NCBI GenBank assembly: GCA_021781795.1
Contig: JAJXWA010000013.1
Location: forward strand, 1 to 61,005
Direction: 5' to 3'
DNA: 61,005 bases
Source of the DNA: Acidobacteriota bacterium
Lineage (GTDB): Bacteria > Acidobacteriota > Terriglobia > Terriglobales > Acidobacteriaceae
Shown: piece by piece, positions 37,577 through 44,674 of the stretch
How the letters are laid out: every line of letters begins with the position of its first letter
Position numbering within the stretch: position 1 is the first letter of the stretch
The notes under the pieces: generated by a model
Database searches by the model: none
The model's input: only the letters and a program-made list of their open reading frames with translations
What the model was told of the DNA's origin: nothing
Position numbers and translations under genes: made by a program

Positions 37577-37829
37577 TTATTGTCGGGAGGCGTCCGGTTT
37601 GCGCACATAAGGCAGAAATCGAGGATGTGCGGCGCCGCAGCAGCGATAGTGCTCGCGGGGCTTGGGTGAGGCTGAGCTGGCCGTTGACGGTAAGACGAAC
37701 CTCGGAGGCGTCGACCTCATCCTGACCATCTTCCTTCCACCAGCAGGTGGGACATAAGCCCATGGCGGCAGGGATTTCGAGAGTCCGGCAGCCACGGCAT
37801 GGGCAGCGAAAGCGGGAGGCAACAGCCAT
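37577..37829 (-). pseudogene. CPCC family cysteine-rich protein, interrupted by a one-base frameshift
   Basis: From ATG 37829 the frame reads FRCPCRGCRTLE, then GLCPTCWWKEDGQDEVDASE and NGQLSLTQA, the order of the small CPCC family (CPCCGY...CPVCFWEDDG...LSL.EAR.N). At the GGGG run at 37657-37660 (CCCC on the coding strand) the frame slips; with three C instead of four the reading continues A-REHYRCCGAAHPRFLPYVRKPDASRQ and stops at 37577, giving an expected full length of about 83 aa. The first Cys pair is also altered (CPCR rather than CPCC). Either a recent frameshift or a sequencing error in a C-run. Confidence 0.65.
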
Positions 37830-37902
37830 CTCGTGCAGATGGACGGCTGTTGCTGGCAGCAGGTATACAGGCAGATGGGACCAGAGGCCAAATCGTGCCC
37901 CG

Positions 37903-38448
37903 TCAGAAATGAAAGACGAGGCCGGTGGAGAAGCGGATGTCGGATTCGCCGGGCGGAGAGATCGACGGCGCGTCGATGCGGTCCACGAGGAAGCGCCAGC
38001 CAAAGAATGGGGCGATGGGGACATCAAGTCCAGCGCCCAGTGCGTAAGCGAAGGCGTTGCCCGAGATGGGCGTCGGCCCGCCGCTGTTGGCCGAGTGCTC
38101 GCCGCCAATGAGTCCGTGTGCGAAGACCTTGACGCCGAGCGCGCCGACGGTGACGCGCGGGCCAAAGAGGAAGGTAGTGGTTCGCGGAACAGTGGAGTTT
38201 GCGCCAAGGCCGTAGTGGGCCACGTCTGCATCTGCGCTGATGAAGGGAGCGACTTTGAGACTGCCGGCGCCTTCCCACCCGTTCAGTCCGCCCACGTTGG
38301 GATAGAAGACGTTGGAACTGGTGCGGCTGTATCCGAAGAACAGATCGCCTTTGGGCAGTTGTGCTTGTGCAGCAGGCAGGATGGTGAGGATGAGAAGAAC
38401 AGCCAGAAGAATCGGGTGGATGGAGTTAGGACGATGGGGGATGAGCAC
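37903..38448 (-). CDS. Outer-membrane beta-barrel protein (OmpA-like/porin-like)
   Basis: A 181-aa exported protein. GTG 38448 was chosen because AAAGGAG lies 9 nt upstream and it yields a standard signal peptide (PHRPNSIHPILLAVLLILTI, cleavage at AQA-QLPKG). The mature part has alternating beta-strand patterns typical of 8-stranded barrels: DLFFGYSRTSSNVF, GAGSLKVAPFISADADVA, TTTFLFGPRVTV, AYALGAGLDVPI, and it ends in RFSTGLVFHF with a C-terminal Phe, the Bam recognition signature. It is divergent from the periplasmic oxidoreductase gene. Function unknown. Confidence 0.82.
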   Translation of the reverse strand: MLIPHRPNSIHPILLAVLLILTILPAAQAQLPKGDLFFGYSRTSSNVFYPNVGGLNGWEGAGSLKVAPFISADADVAHYGLGANSTVPRTTTFLFGPRVTVGALGVKVFAHGLIGGEHSANSGGPTPISGNAFAYALGAGLDVPIAPFFGWRFLVDRIDAPSISPPGESDIRFSTGLVFHF

Positions 38449-38611
38449 GGATGAGGACTCCTTTCGCGGGTTCGGGAGCCGACGATTCGGCATGGATTCA
38501 ATGATGGCGGATTCGACAATGCGGTTGTATGAAAAGCGGAATGAGATGAGTGTCTGAAAGGGTACTTTCGATTGGCCGCGTAGAATCAGGTGCGGGGAGG
38601 AAGTTGCTGAG

Positions 38612-39751
38612 ATGAATTGCTGGCGATCGTGCTGGATGTTCTGTGTAAGCCACGTGTTGGGATGCGCTGTGCTGGCGTTGCCGGGGATGGTTGCTGCGCA
38701 AAGTGCCGGAGCGCCGCTCCGTGTTGCGATTGTGGGTCTTGAGCATGGACATGTGGAAGGGTTTCTGGGGCCGCTTTCACAGCATCCCAACGTCGAGTTG
38801 GTTGGCATTGCCGAAGCAGACCCGGCGCTGGCGGCGAAGTATGAAAAGAAGTATAGGATCCCGAGCGCGTTGTTCTATAAGGACGTGGCCAGCGTAATCG
38901 AGGCGAAGCATCCGCGTGCGGTGCTGGTATACACATCGATCGCCGAGCATCGAAAGGTGATTGAGACAGCGGCGCGCTACGGTGTGTCCGTGATGGTGGA
39001 GAAGCCGCTTACAATTTCGCTGGACGATGCGCTGGCGATTCGACAGACGGCGCGGGAGCACCACATTCAGGTGCTGGTGAACTACGAGACGACGTGGTAC
39101 GCGAGCAACAAGGCGGCCTATGACGCGGTGGCGTCGGGTGAGATTGGACCAATCCGGCGCGTGGTGGTGCATGACGGTCATCAGGGTCCGGCGGAGATTG
39201 GCGTACCGCCTGAGTTTCTGCGCTGGCTGACAGACCCCGGGCAGAACGGAGCCGGCGCGCTTTACGACTTTGGATGCTATGGCGTGGACCTGATGACGTG
39301 GCTGATGCATGGTGAGACTCCGCTGACGGTGACGGCTGTGGCTAACCAGGACAAGCCACAGGTCTATCCAAGAGTCGATGATGACTCGACCATCGTGCTG
39401 ACATATCCTCACGCGCAGGCTGTGATCATGGGTTCATGGAACTGGCCGTTCGCACGCAAGGATATGGAGGTCTATGGCGCGAAGGGCTATGCAATCACGG
39501 TGGCGGCGGACCAGGTGCGGCTGCGGCTGGAGAAGGACACTACGGAGCGCCTGGTGGCAGCGCCGGCGTTGATGGCGCCTGAAGACAACTCGCTGGATTA
39601 CCTGGCTGCAGTCCTGGAAGGCAAGCTTGTGCCGCGGGGTGATCTCACGTCGCTGGATACGAACGTGACGGTGATGCAGATTCTGGATGCCGCGCGCGAG
39701 TCGGCGAGAACAGGGCGTACTGTGAGGTTGACCAAGCTGGCGGAAGAGTGA
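38612..39751 (+). CDS. Exported Gfo/Idh/MocA family oxidoreductase
   Basis: A 379-aa NAD(P)-dependent sugar oxidoreductase type protein. Residues 1-30 form a signal peptide with cleavage near VAAQ-S. The Rossmann part starts APLRVAIVGLEHGHVEGFLG (GxxxxGxxxG variant) and has the family EKP motif (VMVEKPLTISLDDAL). In the C-terminal domain GALYDFGCYGVDLMTWLM carries the usual D...H-like site with Cys/Asp residues. Exported Gfo/Idh proteins are known to keep tightly bound cofactor; export via Tat would need RR, which is not seen, so the route is unsure. The aldose epimerase downstream is also exported, suggesting sugar turnover in the periplasm. Confidence 0.88.
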   Translation: MNCWRSCWMFCVSHVLGCAVLALPGMVAAQSAGAPLRVAIVGLEHGHVEGFLGPLSQHPNVELVGIAEADPALAAKYEKKYRIPSALFYKDVASVIEAKHPRAVLVYTSIAEHRKVIETAARYGVSVMVEKPLTISLDDALAIRQTAREHHIQVLVNYETTWYASNKAAYDAVASGEIGPIRRVVVHDGHQGPAEIGVPPEFLRWLTDPGQNGAGALYDFGCYGVDLMTWLMHGETPLTVTAVANQDKPQVYPRVDDDSTIVLTYPHAQAVIMGSWNWPFARKDMEVYGAKGYAITVAADQVRLRLEKDTTERLVAAPALMAPEDNSLDYLAAVLEGKLVPRGDLTSLDTNVTVMQILDAARESARTGRTVRLTKLAEE

Positions 39752-39788
39752 GTGCGCAGTGATGTGCAGCTGCGCAGGTGTATGGAAT

Positions 39789-39837
39789 GGATGGATATCC
39801 AGCCGGGAGTTGAAGTGCACAGGAAAGATATCCATCC
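39789..39837. repeat. 11-bp perfect inverted repeat between convergent genes
   Basis: GGATGGATATC (39789-39799) and its exact reverse complement (39827-39837) are 27 bp apart, between the stops of the oxidoreductase gene and the exported hypothetical gene. It could serve as a bidirectional terminator or mRNA-stabilising stem, but no T-run follows. Confidence 0.5.
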
Positions 39838-39846
39838 GCGCTGTTC

Positions 39847-40284
39847 TTACCTGGTTTGCTCTTCGGTGTGCGTAGTGCCGGTCTGGCCCTGATTTTTGAG
39901 GCTCGCCTCTTCACGAGAGACATTGACCACAGAAGCGCCAATCTTCGTGCCTGACTCATAGATGCGGGCCAGGAATTCTTTGCCGCCATAGCGGTTAAAG
40001 ACGAGCTCAGTGTGTTGAGGCAAATGATCGTTGATAGAATCCCGAACCAGAAAATCCGTGGCGATTCGGCCATCTGCGCTGGAAACGCGCATGACCGCCT
40101 CGCCTGTCTGTTGAATCATGTGAAATGTGTATTTGCCCGGGGGAAGGGCTGTGTTATTCACGATGAACGAGTGTGAGATGCTCGCAACGATGTTCTCTGT
40201 GATTTGAGCCTGTGAGCTGCGGGGTAGCGCAACAAGTACCACAACGGTAGCAAAAGCTGCTGCCAAGCGGAAAAGTCGATACAT
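39847..40284 (-). CDS. Exported hypothetical protein
   Basis: A 145-aa protein: signal peptide YRLFRLAAAFATVVVLVALP with cleavage at SQAQ-I, then a compact beta-rich domain (ITENIVASISHSFIVNNTALPPGKYTF; VMRVSSADGRIATDFLV) and a polar Thr/Glu/Gln tail. This small family (signal, then a SFIVNNTxLPPGKYxF stretch) is one I associate with Acidobacteria but it has no assigned function. GGAGGA lies 6 nt before ATG 40284. It is followed on the same strand by nothing close; upstream 223 bp to the aldose epimerase gene. Confidence 0.75.
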   Translation of the reverse strand: MYRLFRLAAAFATVVVLVALPRSSQAQITENIVASISHSFIVNNTALPPGKYTFHMIQQTGEAVMRVSSADGRIATDFLVRDSINDHLPQHTELVFNRYGGKEFLARIYESGTKIGASVVNVSREEASLKNQGQTGTTHTEEQTR

Positions 40285-40506
40285 ACAACATCCTCCTCTT
40301 CTATGCCTGCGATGCGATGCTGCAGGACATTGTTGCCGGACCTGAAGGAGTCCAGTTTTATTTGTTTTGATGGAAGAGAAAGATTTTATTCCCTGGGAAT
40401 GGGGGAAGTGGCTGCATTGGATAAAGAGCCGCGCGGAGTAGTGCGAGCCTCGCATTGCGCTGCAGCAATTTGCGGAAGGATGCGAAGCTCGCAGGTTTGA
40501 ACGTGC

Positions 40507-41658
40507 TTAAGGAACAAAAACGTGCAGGCGCACGTGCCACTTCGTGCTCTGACCGGGATTGAGCGTCACCATGCCGGTGTTCATGTTTCCCCACTCTTTG
40601 CCGAAGGGGTCGGCGAAGTTGAACTGGTCTTCGACGGCGACGAATTTGGCGGCAGGCGGCGCGTAGGCCTGGATGGTCTTGATCTCCGGCGAAATCCCTT
40701 CGATATCGACGGCGTAGTGTGCTGCGGGATCGATGACCTGCACGGTGACAGCGCCGTTCTTCCAGTCGAGATGGCTCCAGTTATCGTCATAGAAGTTCTG
40801 CGCGAGCGCCTTGCCGCCGGGGGCACGCAGATCGTATTGCCCGCTGACGGGAACGAGTTTGCCGGTGGGGAAGACATTATCGTAGTTATCTACCTGGGCA
40901 AGCATGGATGCGGGAACGTGCAGACGGGCCTGCGTGCGATCGCCGGAAGGCAGGTTGAAGTAGGGGTGCCAGCCGATGGCGATGGGTTCCGCTTCGTTGC
41001 CGAGGTTCTTTGCCACGATGCTGGCGTCCACCGCTTCGGCGGTGAGCGTGATGGTGAAGTCAAGATCAGTGCTGGAGAGCCAGTGGCCGCCGAAGTTGCC
41101 CGCGTGGATGACGCCGGTGACCTGCTCGCCGCCGGGGATTTCTTTGACACGGACATCATCGGTTCTGGCCTTGAGGATGAGGCCGTGCATGGCGTGGCGC
41201 TCCGCACCGGGCTTTTGGCCAATATTGTTCGCCGGAAGGGTGATGGTGTGGCCCTGCCACTGTGCCGTAAGGGTCTTGCCATCGGCGGACAGCGGACCGC
41301 GGATGCGGTTCGGATAAGGCACGAGGAATGCCGCGCCGAGGCGGTAGCCAAGGTCTCCGTTAGCGTCATCTTTCACATCGAGCATTTCCTTGGCCTGAGC
41401 GAGGCTGGGCGAGGCCAGCACATCGACGTTGCCCTTGCCCGGGAAGTTGGCGGTAATCTGCAAAAGCTCCATGCCGCGGCCGGGAGCGAGGGTGATGCTC
41501 GTGAACTCCGGCTGCGTCTGACTGGAGACGGCGCGGTGGAGGGTGACGAGCTTCTGGCCGTTGATTCCCATGGCATTCTGCGCGTGCGATGCCAGGGCGG
41601 CGGCGAGGCTGAGGGTCATCAGTGCAAAGGTGGTGCGTGCGAGTAGCTTCATCTGCAA
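40507..41658 (-). CDS. Exported aldose 1-epimerase (galactose mutarotase)
   Basis: A 383-aa galactose-mutarotase-fold protein with a signal peptide (KLLARTTFALMTLSLAAALA, cleavage at SHAQ-N). Family landmarks: PYPNRIRG, HAMHGLI (first catalytic His), IAIGWHPYFNLPSGD (second His), and a late Glu in KFVAVEDQFNFADPFG. It interconverts alpha and beta anomers of free sugars. The signal implies action outside the cytoplasm, unlike GalM of E. coli. The 362-bp region on its 5' side contains no gene. Confidence 0.93.
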   Translation of the reverse strand: MQMKLLARTTFALMTLSLAAALASHAQNAMGINGQKLVTLHRAVSSQTQPEFTSITLAPGRGMELLQITANFPGKGNVDVLASPSLAQAKEMLDVKDDANGDLGYRLGAAFLVPYPNRIRGPLSADGKTLTAQWQGHTITLPANNIGQKPGAERHAMHGLILKARTDDVRVKEIPGGEQVTGVIHAGNFGGHWLSSTDLDFTITLTAEAVDASIVAKNLGNEAEPIAIGWHPYFNLPSGDRTQARLHVPASMLAQVDNYDNVFPTGKLVPVSGQYDLRAPGGKALAQNFYDDNWSHLDWKNGAVTVQVIDPAAHYAVDIEGISPEIKTIQAYAPPAAKFVAVEDQFNFADPFGKEWGNMNTGMVTLNPGQSTKWHVRLHVFVP

Positions 41659-42020
41659 TCGGTCCTGTACGCCGGGATTTTTCGGGCTCCGGAAAGCGTA
41701 TACCCGGAAGCCGCTTCATTGTACGTCAGCGGGGCAGGCGAAAGGTGCGTGGCAGGGCGGACGGGGAAGGCGGATTGCGAGTTGGGGTGTGCGCTGCCTC
41801 CGGCTTTAGCTGACATATCAGTTCAGAGGCTATCAGCGACACCATTTTTGAGACTGAAAAATAGCGAATCAGGGAAGAGCGACGTTTCCCGTGACCGAAT
41901 CCGTACGTCTCGATTTCAGTTCGAAAGTTCTCGCGGGTATTCCGTTTGCCGGGGCAATCCATGATGATCCGATGAGATCCGGCGATCCGGGGCGGTGCGT
42001 TCGAGGAGATCTCCGTCTCT
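41659..42020. other. Intergenic region without recognisable gene
   Basis: Between the aldose epimerase start and the stop of the FHA-GAF-PP2C gene. I see no coding potential, tRNA or strong terminator; only short A/T-rich patches (about 41855-41870) and a GATCCG-rich stretch near 41965-41985. It must hold the epimerase promoter. Confidence 0.5.
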
Positions 42021-43733
42021 TCATGGTCTCCGATAACGCACCAGCAGCAGCGTGATGTCGTCTGACTGACTGGCTCCGCGCGTGAATTTCTGCACGGACT
42101 GAAGTATGTCCTGCTGCAGCTTGTCCAATGGCATGGCATGGCAGCAGGCTATGGCGTCTTTGAGACCCTCAACTTCAAAGAGATTGCGGTCCGGGTCCTG
42201 AGCTTCGGTTACGCCGTCAGTGAAAAGAATCAGCGTATCTTCAGGCTCGAATTGCATCCGTCCGGCTATGTAATCAGCCTGTGGGAGCAGCCCAACGGGA
42301 AGCGAGCCGTCCATGTAAAGTTCGCTCACCTGGCCACCGCGCACCAGCAGAGGCGAAGGGTGTCCAGCTTTGATGAACTCGAAGGCGCCATTGGAGTCGA
42401 GCAGGCCAACAAACAGGGTCACATGGCGGCCGACCTCACGATGGCGGCAGAGCAGGAGGTTGAGCTGGCGGAAGACGTGCACGGGATCGGCGCCCATGGC
42501 GATTCCAGAGAGCGCGCCTTGCAGCATGGTAGTGAGCAGCGCCGCGCCGAGTCCTTTTCCTGCAACGTCCGCGATGAGAAATACCACCCGGTCCTCGCTG
42601 ACAGGGAAGACGTCGAAGTAGTCGCCTCCCACTTCGGAGCAAGGGAAGTGAACGCCCGTCACGGCCAGATGGGGAAAGTCTCTCAATCCGTGTGGCAGCA
42701 TGGCCTGCTGAATCTCGCGCGCAATCGTCAGCTCCTGCTCCAGCCGCTGACGCTCGCGTTCCCGAGCTACCAGCCGCGCATTCTCCAGAATACTGGCGGC
42801 TTCGGCGGCCAGCGCTTCGAGGATCTGCCGGTCCAATGCGGTAAACGCCGCGATGCGCTGCGAATCCAGATAGAGTACGCCAAGAAGTTCGCGTCGATCG
42901 GAAGGAGCAGGCTGTTCCGAATCGACCTGAGGCCGGGTATAAAGAGGAATCGCAACGACCGCACGCAGGTTCTGGACAACGACGCTATCGGCGGCCTTCA
43001 AATCGAGTTCAGCGAGGTTCACGTCTTCGGTGATCACCCCGGCCTGACGGCTGATGGCCTGGTTGACTGCCGTTTGGCTGGGGTTGATCGTCTCCGGTGG
43101 CAAGCTTTCTGCGCCGATGCTTCGTGCCAGGCGGACACGCATTTTGCCCTCGTTATCCCGCTCCAACAGTAGGCCTCGGTCGGCATGCGTGATGGCGATC
43201 GCGTGATCCAGCATGGTGCTTAATACAGAATCGAGAGGGAGCTGCGAGTGGAGCAGAGACGTGGCCTGGAGGAGAAGATTCAGACGGCTCAGACCCGTGC
43301 TCGAGATCGATCCGGTAGCGTCGGAGATGGCTCCGAGGCGCGTAAGCAGATCCGCCACGGAGTTGCTGGATTGCCGGAGAGTCGAGGCATCGCAATGGAA
43401 GACAATGCGGTAGCAGTCGTCGAAGCCGAAGCCGATGATGTCGCCGTCCTCCAACCGCTTCTGGTCCACCTTGACGCCGTTGACGAAAAGGCCATGCCGG
43501 TTGCCGCAGTCTTCGAGCCGATACCCATCTTCGCCCGTCACAATCATGGCGCAGCGGCGTGAGATTCGGGCATCGAACAGTTGCAGGCTGTTGTCGCCAG
43601 CGCCGCTGCGGCCAATCAAGTAAGGAGAGTGAGTCAAAGGAGCTCGCTGCCGTGTCTGATCCGGCGCGATTACCTCAAGAACCGGTTCTGTGAGCGATTC
43701 GAGATTGTTCATGGCAACGAGTTGGCTCATCAT
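42021..43733 (-). CDS. FHA-GAF-PP2C (SpoIIE-type) serine phosphatase
   Basis: About 570 aa. FHA domain near 35-120 (PYLIGRSGAGDNSLQLFD then ARISRRCAMI, a phosphothreonine-binding pattern GR...S..H-like), a GAF domain about 160-320 (ATSLLHSQLPLDSVLSTMLD; LLGVLYLDSQR), a short coiled linker (RERERQRLEQELTIAREIQQ) and a PP2C/RsbU phosphatase domain about 350-574 with GGDYFDVFPV (metal Asp), FLIADVAGKGLGAAL and DTLILFTDGVTEAQ. It removes phosphate from Ser/Thr and could reverse the kinase encoded two genes upstream. Start is ambiguous: GTG 43745, ATG 43733 or 43730, none with a strong SD. Confidence 0.88.
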   Translation of the reverse strand: MMSQLVAMNNLESLTEPVLEVIAPDQTRQRAPLTHSPYLIGRSGAGDNSLQLFDARISRRCAMIVTGEDGYRLEDCGNRHGLFVNGVKVDQKRLEDGDIIGFGFDDCYRIVFHCDASTLRQSSNSVADLLTRLGAISDATGSISSTGLSRLNLLLQATSLLHSQLPLDSVLSTMLDHAIAITHADRGLLLERDNEGKMRVRLARSIGAESLPPETINPSQTAVNQAISRQAGVITEDVNLAELDLKAADSVVVQNLRAVVAIPLYTRPQVDSEQPAPSDRRELLGVLYLDSQRIAAFTALDRQILEALAAEAASILENARLVARERERQRLEQELTIAREIQQAMLPHGLRDFPHLAVTGVHFPCSEVGGDYFDVFPVSEDRVVFLIADVAGKGLGAALLTTMLQGALSGIAMGADPVHVFRQLNLLLCRHREVGRHVTLFVGLLDSNGAFEFIKAGHPSPLLVRGGQVSELYMDGSLPVGLLPQADYIAGRMQFEPEDTLILFTDGVTEAQDPDRNLFEVEGLKDAIACCHAMPLDKLQQDILQSVQKFTRGASQSDDITLLLVRYRRP

Positions 43734-43906
43734 AGCATTCCGCACACTTGAAGCCGAGATGGACCACCGGCCGGCAGATCAACTCATCATTGGGGGAGGG
43801 GCTTCTCAGCACGGAGATTGGCTCGATGAATCAAGCACGCTCTCAAGCAGTTCGCATGCCGCTGTCCACTCAATTGCTTGCTGACTCTTGCTCCACCACG
43901 AGCAAA

Positions 43907-44674
43907 TCAGGAGGCTTTTCCGTTGGAGTGACCGTGCAGCAAGGTTAGATCTCTGGTCAGCGTCAGGGTGTCGAAACCCGTCGGGCTTTTGGCCTTCTCT
44001 GCCACCCAGTCAGTGCTGAGGACGGCATAGACCTCTACTGCGTAGCGTTGGAAGAACTCCCAGCTCATCCTCTTCAGTCGTCCCCAGCTTACGGCATAGA
44101 GCGACTGCGGATCGTACCCCACCACAGCCACGCAATGTCCCTGTTTGGGATCGGGGGCGGTGGCGTCGGAAGCGACCGAGGCGGGAATCTCCCATGGAAT
44201 TTCCGGCCATTTTTGGGGATCGCCGGCGCAGGCAAATGGCGGAAGATCGAGGCCAACGTAGCCGCTGCCAAAGAGATGGACGATGCAGCGCAGATCTGCA
44301 GGATTCGACTTCTCTCCATTGACGAATGAGTGGATCTTGTGACCGCCGATGCCCTCGTTGCGCCAGTATTTCAGCGCATCCAGCATGGAAACGCACTCCA
44401 TCAAGCGGTCGCCGGTCAACTGCGCCTGGGCACGAATGATGTCGGCGTCCGTGAGAAAGATGCCTTGCTGTTTGGCTGCTGTCCAGTGATGAATCATGTG
44501 GCCGGCTGCGGCAGAGGTGCAGCAGTTGAACCGGTCGTTCGCGAGCATAGGCCAAGCCGGCGTCGATTCCAGCATCTCTCGCGCCGGAGGAACGGGCAGC
44601 GTGCGCACGTCCACATAGCTTCTGAGCCGGAGCGTACGAGGATCCGATTCAGACCGGACTCTACCGAGCAACAT
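43907..44674 (-). CDS. Papain-like cysteine peptidase homologue in the RiPP-like operon
   Basis: A 255-aa cytosolic protein without signal peptide. Pattern of papain-type peptidases: NDRFNCCTSAAAGHMIHHW with Cys51/Cys52 at the start of a helix, a GHCVAVVGYD strand with His180, and YAVSWGRLKRMSWEFFQRY with SWG at 196-198 in the place of papain NSWG. In related proteins I know, the helix reads GDCTCAAAGHMI. The usual Asn before SWG is Val, so activity is not certain. AGGAG sits 6 nt before the ATG, which overlaps the kinase gene by 14 bp. By position it could cut the leader of the modified peptide, in the role of a LanP/C39 peptidase; this is inference. Confidence 0.65.
   Translation of the reverse strand: MLLGRVRSESDPRTLRLRSYVDVRTLPVPPAREMLESTPAWPMLANDRFNCCTSAAAGHMIHHWTAAKQQGIFLTDADIIRAQAQLTGDRLMECVSMLDALKYWRNEGIGGHKIHSFVNGEKSNPADLRCIVHLFGSGYVGLDLPPFACAGDPQKWPEIPWEIPASVASDATAPDPKQGHCVAVVGYDPQSLYAVSWGRLKRMSWEFFQRYAVEVYAVLSTDWVAEKAKSPTGFDTLTLTRDLTLLHGHSNGKAS

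Noticed and set aside
37401..38231. In-frame 5' extension of tig of more than 270 codons
   Set aside because: It runs through the CPCC gene and the barrel gene in a wrong frame; the TTG at 37400 with GGAAGG explains the real start.
42138..43172. 344-codon + frame
   Set aside because: Antisense to the FHA-GAF-PP2C gene with clear motifs; no own family.
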